Shown here: positions 1 through 4,647 of the stretch, one piece after another
How positions within the stretch are numbered: the first letter of the stretch is position 1
Layout of the letters: each line of letters starts with the position of its first letter
From: Candidatus Thermokryptus sp.
GTDB lineage: Bacteria; Bacteroidota; Ignavibacteria; Kryptoniales; Kryptoniaceae
DNA: 5,877 bases
Reading direction: 5' to 3'
Assembly (NCBI GenBank): GCA_028276305.1
Contig: JAPYWO010000104.1
Location: 1 to 5,877 of the forward strand
The notes under the pieces: generated by a model
What the model saw: the letters and a program-made list of their open reading frames with translations, nothing else
Told to the model about the DNA's origin: nothing
Databases searched by the model: none
Program-made: the position numbers and the translations under genes

Positions 1-813
1 ACCTCTTTGTGCTGAGCTATTGATTATTTCAATATATCTTTGCTCCGCCTCATCTCTTGATTTTCGCCTGAGTATCTCTGACGCCATTGTTATCGGCTGT
101 AATATGTTGTTTAGATCGTGGGCTATCCCAGCTGCAAGTCGTCCAATGGCTTCAAGTCGGTGTGCTCGGTTTAAAAGTGCTTCAATTTTCTTCTTTTCGG
201 TTATATCTGTATTCGCAACCAAAACTTTAACTTGTTTTCCTTCCTCGTCTATCAAAAGTTTAAAATTTGACCACACCGTTATCGTTCGTCCATCTTTTGT
301 CTTTTGTTTTAACTCCCCGCTCCATTTCCCATCTTTAAGCGTGATATCTTTTGCCTTGAAATAATCTTCAAGTTGTTCCGGCGTGTAAATCAAGTCCGTT
401 ACCTTTTTCCCGATCGCTTCTTCTTTTGTATATCCATAAATTTCCTCTGCTGATTTATTCCAGAACATTATCATATCGTTCAAATCTCCGATTATTAAAG
501 CCGATGGCGAAAGGTCAATAAGTTGTGCTTGAAGTTTGATTTGCTCAAATTGTTGGGCATTCATTATAGATAAAGTGATTCTTTCCGCGGTGACCTCAAG
601 TAGATGTATCTCTTCTTCAGTTGGGGCGTAGGGTTTGAGCCAGTGCAGTGATAAAACCCCTATCGTTCTGTTAAATCTTTTCAATGGGATGCCCAAGCTT
701 GTTGAAATACCAAGGTCTTTTGCCTCTATGTAAATTTTAGAAGTGGGCTCTTCTGTTCTTTGGAAAATGGTTTTCCCCTCATTTATAATTCTCCACGAGA
801 AGCTCTCTTCTTT
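1..813 (-). CDS. Sensor histidine kinase, GAF(C-terminal half)-PAS-HisKA portion; frameshifted from its N-terminus and cut by the window edge
   Basis: This is the main part of a cytoplasmic sensor kinase that autophosphorylates on histidine and passes the phosphate to a response regulator; its signal and partner are unknown. I translated it from 813 downward: 271 codons, no stop, open at position 1. Segment residues 1-90 complete a GAF domain (KEESFSWRIINEG, then LGIPLKRFNRTIGVLSLHW). Residues about 95-205 are a PAS domain (SPSALIIGDLNDMIMFWNKS, EEIYGYTKEEAIGK) ending in the typical NTDITEKKKIEALL linker. The HisKA H-box follows (GRLAAGIAHDLNNILQPI), with the phospho-acceptor His encoded at 118-120. 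The AHDLNN form resembles NtrB-like and hybrid kinases. The HATPase domain and any receiver domain lie beyond the edge. No membrane segment is seen. The segment has no start of its own at the break; the first in-frame ATG is at 562-564, inside the domain. It belongs with the ORF at 812-1063. Confidence 0.85.
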
Positions 814-826
814 AAGGTAATTTTAA
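809..826 (-). other. Frame break within the sensor kinase GAF domain
   Basis: Read on the minus strand, the sequence is TTA AAA TTA CCT TAA AGA AGA. The upstream GAF frame stops at TAA (812-814). The downstream GAF/PAS/HisKA frame starts with AAA GAA GAG at 813. The shift is +1, equal to one extra base or two missing bases. Restoring two bases (CCT TTA AAA GAA) would give VGLKLPLKEES, which fits the usual GAF pattern at this point; removing one A from the AAAA run would give VGLNYLKEES. The break sits among short A and T runs, so a homopolymer base-calling error is a real possibility. True decay or programmed +1 shifting at CCU-UAA is less likely, because no Shine-Dalgarno-like stimulator lies just upstream. 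Confidence 0.8.
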
Positions 827-1063
827 GCCGACAAATTTTGCAATTACGCCGGTCGCTTTCTTAATGATGAGGTTTCCGTCATCAAAGAGGGCAATCGCTG
901 TTCCATCTGCATTTGTAATCTCGGCAAGGCGACCCACAAGTGTTTCAAGAAGTTCATCTATGTCAAGAGTACTGACGAGGTTTTCGGTTATGCGTATCAA
1001 ATTTTCAAGATTTTTCCGAAGAAGCTCATTTTCCCGCTTGAGTTTTTCAAGTTCCGACATCAT
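812..1063 (-). CDS. N-terminal coiled coil and first half of GAF domain of the same sensor kinase; ends at a premature stop
   Basis: The 83 residues hold a short heptad-like coiled coil (residues about 3-25, ELEKLKRENELLRKNLENL) and then the first half of a GAF domain (ITENLVSTLDIDELLETLVG, followed by ITNADGTAIALFDDG). The frame ends in TAA right after VGLKLP, in mid-domain, while the expected continuation (KEESFSWRIINEG) is encoded one base further on in another frame. It is therefore not a complete protein but the start of the kinase running down to position 1. Two adjacent ATGs lie at 1061-1063 and 1058-1060. GAGAAG sits directly before the first, so the second has the better ribosome-binding spacing. 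An in-frame TAA at 1076-1078 rules out an earlier start. The 67 bp between adk and this start contain two T7 runs but no hairpin or convincing promoter, so co-transcription with rlmN-adk is likely. Confidence 0.75.
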   Translation of the reverse strand: MMSELEKLKRENELLRKNLENLIRITENLVSTLDIDELLETLVGRLAEITNADGTAIALFDDGNLIIKKATGVIAKFVGLKLP

Positions 1064-1130
1064 CTTCTCAAATTTTTAGTTGAACGGACCCATTGTGTGA
1101 ATAATGTAAAAAAACGCAACAAAAAAATCT

Positions 1131-1781
1131 TTAATTTTTAACTCCGATGCTTTGAAGGATGAGTTTAGTTATGTGGTTTATCTCTCCGACGCCATTTACT
1201 TTTTTCAAGACGCCTTTTTTGTCGTAATATTCAAGCAGGATTTGGGTTGATTCTCTGTAAACTTTCAATCTGTTTTTTATGACATCCGGGTTATCGTCGC
1301 TTCTTTGATAGAGTTCTCCACCACATCTTGGGCATTTATTGTCCTCTGGGATGTGGTCAATGAGCAAGTTATAGACAGCTCCACAATTTCTACAGGTGCG
1401 CCGATTTGTCAGGCGTTTAATTATTTCGTCGTCATCAACCTCAATGCTTATGACATAGTCAAGTTTTATATTAAGTTCTTTGAACATCTCATCAAGCGCT
1501 TTCGCTTGGTTTAATGTCCTTGGAAAACCATCAAGTATGAAACCGTTCTTACATCTTTCGGACGATAAAACCTCTTTTATTATTCCAATCATCACATCAT
1601 CCGGGACGAGTTCCCCTTTATCCATAAACGATTTTGCTTTAAGCCCGAGTTCTGTTTGATTTTTTACCGCTTCGCGAAGTATATCTCCGGTTGATATATG
1701 TGGGATGTTAAGTTTTTGAGAGAGGATTTGGGCTTGGGTCCCTTTTCCGACCCCAGGCGGACCAAAGAGGATGAGACGCAT
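1131..1781 (-). CDS. adk: Adenylate kinase, long form with zinc-binding LID
   Basis: Adk catalyses ATP + AMP = 2 ADP in the cytosol and maintains adenylate balance. The 216-residue protein has the full family layout: P-loop GPPGVGKGTQ at residues 7-16, the AMP-binding segment with STGDILR at 30-36, DGFPRT at 84-89, NRRTC at 126-130 opening the LID, and the arginine-bearing QRSDDNPDVIKNRL at 159-172. The LID carries Cys130, Cys133, Cys150 and Cys153 (CX2C-X16-CX2C), the structural zinc site known from Gram-positive and thermophilic enzymes and absent from E. coli Adk. The length matches the long-LID class. The start is well supported by AAGGAG at 1790-1795, 8 bases before the ATG. It begins 15 bp after the rlmN stop and is likely co-transcribed with it. 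The common secY-adk-map ribosomal-operon context is not seen here. Confidence 0.97.
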   Translation of the reverse strand: MRLILFGPPGVGKGTQAQILSQKLNIPHISTGDILREAVKNQTELGLKAKSFMDKGELVPDDVMIGIIKEVLSSERCKNGFILDGFPRTLNQAKALDEMFKELNIKLDYVISIEVDDDEIIKRLTNRRTCRNCGAVYNLLIDHIPEDNKCPRCGGELYQRSDDNPDVIKNRLKVYRESTQILLEYYDKKGVLKKVNGVGEINHITKLILQSIGVKN

Positions 1782-1796
1782 TTGAGGTTCTCCTTT

Positions 1797-2849
1797 TTAA
1801 TTTTGAATTTCGGTTAAGATAGCTAATTGACCGCAAGCAGCTTTTATGTCTTCTCCTGCGTTGCTTCGGATGAAGACAGTTAGATTATTTTCCCTTAACC
1901 TTTGGGCGAATTCTTCAAGTCGTTTTGAAGGTTTAAGTTTTTTTAATATCGGGTCTTTTCTTATGAAGTCAACAGGGTGAAATTTAAGTATGTTTATTTT
2001 ACAGGGAACTATTTTAGCAAGTTCAACCAGTTTTTTTACATCCTCGTCTGTATCGTTAAGCCCTTCAAAGAGTATATATTCGTAAGTTATGCGAAGTCCG
2101 ATTTTGTTGTAGTAATACTTGACCGCTTCAATTATAGATTGAATTGGGTATCGGTTTGCAATTGGGATGAGTTTCTTCCTGAGGTCTTCGTTAAGTGTGT
2201 GAAGCGATATAGCGAGTTTAACCTTTCTCCCCGCATCAGCTAATTCTTTGATTTTATCCGGCAGACCGACCGTTGAGATGGTGATTTTTCTTGAGCCGAT
2301 TCTTATGCCGTCATCGCTTGTTATGATGTCAATTGCCTTTAAAAGATTTTTAAGGTTTAAAAGTGGTTCACCCATTCCCATGAAGACGATATTGGTTATT
2401 CTTCTTTCGGAGAATCTTTGGGATTGAATCACTTGGTCAACTATTTCGCCTGCGGTTAGATTCCTCTTGAAACCCATAGCTCCAGTTGCGCAAAACTTAC
2501 AATCAATCGGGCAACCAACTTGAGTTGAAACGCAAAGAGTTAATCGCGAATCATCGGGTATGAGGACGCTTTCTATTTTTTCGCCATCTTTAAGTTCAAA
2601 TAGAAATTTTATTGTTCCATCGCAATTTGATTTTTCAAATGTTGAAAGTTTAAGCTCGTTTATATCAGCAACTTCTGAAAGTTTTTCTCTGTAATCTTTC
2701 GGAATATCGCTCATCTTTGAGAAATCATCCACCTGCTTATTATACAGCCATTTAAAAATTTGCCTTGCGCGATATTTTTCCCAGCCGAGCCCAGCGACAA
2801 AATTTTCAAGCTCGGGCAATGTCATCCCTTTCAATGTTGCCTTCTTCAT
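1797..2849 (-). CDS. rlmN: Dual-specificity 23S rRNA (adenine2503-C2) / tRNA (adenine37-C2) methyltransferase RlmN
   Basis: RlmN is a radical SAM enzyme that methylates C2 of A2503 in 23S rRNA and of A37 in some tRNAs, tuning the peptidyl-transfer centre and decoding. The 350-residue protein is of normal length. The N-terminal RNA-binding region includes KYRARQIFKWLYNK (about 25-38). The [4Fe-4S] motif CPIDCKFC supplies Cys113, Cys117 and Cys120. GMGEPLLNL (158-166) is the SAM-binding motif, and SLHTLN (215-220) is typical of the family. The methyl-carrying cysteine is Cys339 in GEDIKAACGQL, and Cys106 in LCVSTQVGC matches E. coli Cys118, needed to resolve the protein-RNA adduct. All catalytic residues are present, so RlmN rather than a lookalike is secure. 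The start at 2847-2849 has only a weak, close GGA, but Met9 lies within the conserved LKGMTLPEL stretch, so the upstream ATG is better. It heads the rlmN-adk-kinase group. Confidence 0.97.
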   Translation of the reverse strand: MKKATLKGMTLPELENFVAGLGWEKYRARQIFKWLYNKQVDDFSKMSDIPKDYREKLSEVADINELKLSTFEKSNCDGTIKFLFELKDGEKIESVLIPDDSRLTLCVSTQVGCPIDCKFCATGAMGFKRNLTAGEIVDQVIQSQRFSERRITNIVFMGMGEPLLNLKNLLKAIDIITSDDGIRIGSRKITISTVGLPDKIKELADAGRKVKLAISLHTLNEDLRKKLIPIANRYPIQSIIEAVKYYYNKIGLRITYEYILFEGLNDTDEDVKKLVELAKIVPCKINILKFHPVDFIRKDPILKKLKPSKRLEEFAQRLRENNLTVFIRSNAGEDIKAACGQLAILTEIQN

Positions 2850-2895
2850 ATCCAGATACAGGTGAGATTGTTTTGTAGAAATTTATCAAATTTGG

Positions 2896-2914
2896 CGTTT
2901 TTTAGCAAAAAGCG
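2896..2914. repeat. 19-bp near-perfect palindrome in the divergent intergenic region
   Basis: CGTTTTTTAGCAAAAAGCG has arms CG-x-TTTTT and AAAAA-x-CG around an AGC centre, with seven of eight positions pairing and the eighth a G-T wobble. Its centre is about 125 bp upstream of the inferred sigma-54 transcription start, a usual place for an enhancer-binding-protein site, and it would also lie in the rlmN leader. No T-run follows a GC-rich stem, so it is not an intrinsic terminator. It could be an operator, or chance pairing of A and T runs. Confidence 0.35.
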
Positions 2915-2931
2915 TGTTTAATATTCTCCAT

Positions 2932-2962
2932 CAAATGTATGATATTGTTCAGGGTGTATCAA
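2932..2962 (-). promoter_or_regulatory. Candidate promoter for rlmN-adk
   Basis: On the minus strand TTGATA (2957-2962) is followed by a 17-bp spacer and TACATT (2934-2939): five of six and four of six matches to the sigma-70 boxes at ideal spacing. The same bases also read TTG-N20-TACATTTG (box at 2932-2939), an exact fit to the Bacteroidota-type TTG / TAnnTTTG promoter. Transcription would start near 2925, giving an rlmN leader of about 75 bases. It lies in the divergent gap in the right orientation. This rests on motif matching alone. Confidence 0.5.
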
Positions 2963-3003
2963 GCTTAGGCGTGTTTTTTGCTTTTGCAGTGGGAATTTCA
3001 AGA

Positions 3004-3019
3004 TGGCATTTATTTTGCT
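3004..3019 (+). promoter_or_regulatory. Candidate sigma-54 (RpoN) -24/-12 promoter for the flagellar operon
   Basis: TGGCATTTATTTTGCT matches the sigma-54 consensus TGGCAC-N5-TTGCW, with GG at 3005-3006 and GC at 3017-3018 separated by exactly 10 bases; only the sixth and seventh positions deviate. Transcription would begin near 3030, about 37 bases before the first ORF (3067). Sigma-54 control of basal-body operons is established in Campylobacter, Helicobacter, Vibrio and Pseudomonas. A weaker GG-N10-GC lies at 2968-2981 on the same strand. A TAGATTTG at 3031-3038 could be a housekeeping -7 box, but it has no TTG at proper spacing upstream. Confidence 0.6.
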
Positions 3020-3066
3020 TTAATGTTTTTTAGATTTGTGCGAAAATAAATTTGAGGTTTAAACCG

Positions 3067-3189
3067 ATGAAGAAAATTTTCATTATTTTCGGTTTGCTTG
3101 GAGTGTTAATCGCTGCTTTCTTGATGAGCCGAAAGCGGAGAGAGGATTTTGAAGATGATGAAATTCACTTTGAACTTTATGCACAATAA
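3067..3189 (+). CDS. 40-residue single-span membrane miniprotein leading the flagellar operon, function unknown
   Basis: I do not recognise this gene. The protein begins MKK, has one hydrophobic span (IFIIFGLLGVLIAAFLM, residues 4-20), then a basic SRKRR patch and an acidic tail (EDFEDDEIHFELYAQ). The basic patch after the span favours the tail facing the cytoplasm, with the short N-terminus outside or embedded. There is no lipobox cysteine, and no obvious signal-peptidase site before the charged cluster. Support for its being real: TGAGG at 3053-3057 lies 9 bases before the ATG, it starts shortly after the sigma-54-like element, and its stop is 15 bp before flgB. Leading the operon, it could be a small membrane factor for basal-body assembly or a translated leader; neither is shown by sequence. 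Confidence 0.7.
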   Translation: MKKIFIIFGLLGVLIAAFLMSRKRREDFEDDEIHFELYAQ

Positions 3190-3204
3190 AAAAGGTGGGT
3201 CAAG

Positions 3205-3636
3205 ATGTTGAAGGTTTTTCTTTTCAACGGGACAAAGATTCCTCTACTTGAAAAGGCGCTTGATGCTTACTCGTTAAGGCAGAGAGTTTTGGCATCAAAC
3301 ATCGCAAATATAACGACGATAGGGTATAAAAGGATGGATGTCAATTTTGAAGAGGAGTTGAGGAAAAGTTTGAGCGGTGAATTTATAAAGGGTGTGAGGA
3401 CAAATGAAAAGCATTTTCAGATAGGGGCTAAGGAGATTGGCGAGGTCAATGCAGAGGTTGTTCAAGAAAAGCCAGCTTTTAATTCAGACCCGTTGGCAAG
3501 CGGTGTGAACAATGTTGACATTGATTATGAGATGGCTGAACTTGCGAAGAATCAGATAAGATATAAACTCGCAGTTAAGTTGATAGGCGAGTCGTTCAGG
3601 GGAATTCAGAAAGCAATAAAGGGAGGTGGAGTATGA
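3205..3636 (+). CDS. flgB: Flagellar basal-body proximal rod protein FlgB
   Basis: FlgB is one of the proximal rod subunits, exported by the flagellar type III apparatus and assembled next to FliE in the periplasmic part of the basal body. The 143 residues match the family in length and layout. The N-terminal rod motif is IPLLEKALDAYSLRQRVLAS followed by NIANITTIGYKRMDVNFEEEL (residues about 12-52). A central TNEKHF (66-71) is the usual T-x-x-x-H region of FlgB. The C-terminal helix runs from VNNVDIDYEMAELAKNQIRY to FRGIQKAIKGG. The normally conserved TPGYK reads TIGYK here (Ile39 in place of Pro). The start has AAGGTGG at 3192-3198 at suitable spacing. Its stop overlaps the flgC start by 4 bp (ATGA), implying translational coupling. 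Confidence 0.96.
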   Translation: MLKVFLFNGTKIPLLEKALDAYSLRQRVLASNIANITTIGYKRMDVNFEEELRKSLSGEFIKGVRTNEKHFQIGAKEIGEVNAEVVQEKPAFNSDPLASGVNNVDIDYEMAELAKNQIRYKLAVKLIGESFRGIQKAIKGGGV

Positions 3637-4130
3637 AGATTGAGAAAATTTTTGCTTCGTTTAACATAAGCGCGATGGGATTAAGCGCACAAAGGAAGAG
3701 GATGATGGCAATAGCCGAAAACATCGCAAATGTTGAGACCACAAGGACCGAAAACGGAATGCCGTATAGAAGGAAAATAGTTGTGATGAGGGCTTCACCT
3801 GAGGGAAGTTTCCAGGTTGCTTTGAGAAATGAAACTATTGGGCTTAAGACAACCGATGAAAAGCATTTTTCAGTTGGTGGGGTTGAATTTTTTGAAAGCG
3901 AAGCTCCAATCAGCGGTGTAAGAGCTGAAGTTGTTGAGGATAACGCCCCTGAACGGCTTGTCTATAATCCCGAACATCCGGACGCAGATGAAAACGGATA
4001 TGTTCATATGCCGAATGTTAATATAATCGTTGAGATGGTTGATATGATTTCCGCAACGAGAGCTTACGAGGCAAATGCCACTGCTTTTAACGCTTCAAAA
4101 AACATAGCAAAGGATGCTTTGGAGATATGA
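3633..4130 (+). CDS. flgC: Flagellar basal-body proximal rod protein FlgC
   Basis: FlgC is a proximal rod subunit stacked with FlgB and FlgF, secreted without a cleaved signal. The 165-residue protein starts with FNISAMGLSAQRKRMMAIAE and NIANVETTRTENGMPYRRK (about residues 10-48) and ends with the family signature YNPEHPDADENGYVHMPNVN (111-130), then EMVDMISATRAYEANATAFN. It is somewhat longer than typical FlgC (about 130-150 residues), the extra length lying at about 57-108. That region holds TDEKHF (74-79) and AEVV (98-101), echoing TNEKHF and AEVV in FlgB just upstream, which is unusual for FlgC. A strong GGAGG (3622-3626) lies 6 bases before the ATG, inside the end of flgB. The stop overlaps the next start by 4 bp. 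Confidence 0.96.
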   Translation: MKIEKIFASFNISAMGLSAQRKRMMAIAENIANVETTRTENGMPYRRKIVVMRASPEGSFQVALRNETIGLKTTDEKHFSVGGVEFFESEAPISGVRAEVVEDNAPERLVYNPEHPDADENGYVHMPNVNIIVEMVDMISATRAYEANATAFNASKNIAKDALEI

Positions 4131-4327
4131 GAGTTGAGGGTGTAAATAATTTTTTCGTGTTTTTTGAGAATCTTAAGGTTGAACGCCCGGTGGATGTATT
4201 GACGAAGGAGGAGATGGAATACTTTGAAAATGTTTTTAATGAGAAGGTTGAAGAGATAAGGAGTTATTATGATTCAAATGGGCGCCAAGTTTTTGATACA
4301 GGGAAGTTCATCAACAAAAAGGTCTGA
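4127..4327 (+). CDS. Unrecognised 66-residue protein between flgC and fliE
   Basis: I do not recognise this protein. It has no membrane span or signal peptide, so it is probably cytoplasmic or an export substrate or partner. It begins with a mixed segment (VEGVNNFFVFFENLKVERPV), continues with an acidic, probably helical part (KEEMEYFENVFNEKVEEI, about residues 27-44), and ends in a glycine- and aromatic-containing tail (YYDSNGRQVFDTGKFINKKV). Its ATG overlaps the flgC stop (ATGA) and its stop lies 3 bp before fliE, so it is embedded in the operon and probably translationally coupled; the only ribosome-binding match, GGAG at 4121-4124, is very close to the ATG. Its place among secreted rod parts suggests a flagellar accessory protein such as a chaperone or rod-assembly factor, by position only. 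Confidence 0.8.
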   Translation: MRVEGVNNFFVFFENLKVERPVDVLTKEEMEYFENVFNEKVEEIRSYYDSNGRQVFDTGKFINKKV

Positions 4328-4330
4328 GGT

Positions 4331-4627
4331 ATGCTCAAGGCGATAAACTCCCTAAGTTCAAGTGAAATTGCAGGTATAAAGGCGAGCGAAAGGGTAAAGG
4401 AGAGCGTTCAAAGTTTTCAGCAAGTATTGAAGGAATTTATCAAAGATGTGAATGAACTTCAGCTTGAGGCAGGGGAAGCCGTTGAAAAAGCGATTACCGG
4501 TAAAATAAACGATATACATGATGTGATGATAGCTGTTGAAAAGGCGAAGACGAGTTTTGAGCTTTTAATGGAGGTCAGGAACAAGATGCTTGAGGCATAT
4601 AAGGAATTGATGCGTTTACAGGTTTAA
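4331..4627 (+). CDS. fliE: Flagellar hook-basal body complex protein FliE
   Basis: FliE joins the FliF MS ring to the proximal rod and is among the first proteins secreted by the flagellar export gate. The 98 residues are of normal family length and mostly helical. The N-terminal part is variable, followed by SFQQVLKEFIKDVNELQLEA (about 28-47). The C-terminal family signature is INDIHDVMIAVEKAKTSFEL, LLMEVRNKMLEAYKELMRLQ, ending in QV. AAAAGG at about 4317-4322 gives workable ribosome-binding spacing to the ATG at 4331; the GAGG at 4326-4329 is too close to serve. It is separated by 3 bp from the gene before and by 20 bp from fliF. Confidence 0.96.
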   Translation: MLKAINSLSSSEIAGIKASERVKESVQSFQQVLKEFIKDVNELQLEAGEAVEKAITGKINDIHDVMIAVEKAKTSFELLMEVRNKMLEAYKELMRLQV

Positions 4628-4639
4628 AAAAATTTTTTT
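4626..4639. other. A7T7 tract in the fliE-fliF junction
   Basis: Seven A followed by seven T, beginning in the fliE stop codon and ending in the TAG that blocks upstream extension of fliF. The tract is self-complementary but has no GC stem, so it is not a normal intrinsic terminator. It takes the space where a ribosome-binding site for fliF would be; none is visible. Possible effects are DNA bending, polymerase slippage, or A/U-rich SD-independent initiation. Confidence 0.45.
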
Positions 4640-4647
4640 AGAAATTG

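Noticed and set aside
20..364. Plus-strand open frame of 114 codons
   Set aside because: It lies antisense to the PAS and HisKA coding region, which shows clear conserved motifs; its own translation is Ser/Phe/Cys-rich and resembles no family.
1081..1130. Possible intrinsic terminator after adk (two T7 runs on the minus strand)
   Set aside because: No GC-rich hairpin precedes either T run, so termination between adk and the kinase is unsupported.
1977..2243. Plus-strand open frame inside rlmN
   Set aside because: It is fully antisense to conserved RlmN sequence, and its aromatic-rich translation has no recognisable domain.
2837..2880. Riboswitch or structured leader before rlmN
   Set aside because: I found no recognisable aptamer core or anti-terminator/terminator pair in the short leader; only the separate 19-bp palindrome stands out.
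2935..3033. Plus-strand 32-codon hydrophobic ORF (MYDIVQGVSSLGVFFAF...)
   Set aside because: It has no ribosome-binding site, overlaps both promoter candidates, and would not be on a transcript starting near 3030.
3047..3070. Possible sigma-28 flagellar promoter (TAAA ... CCGATGA)
   Set aside because: The spacing is about 12-13 bases rather than 15, the first G is missing, and the would-be -10 box includes the start codon of the 40-residue ORF.
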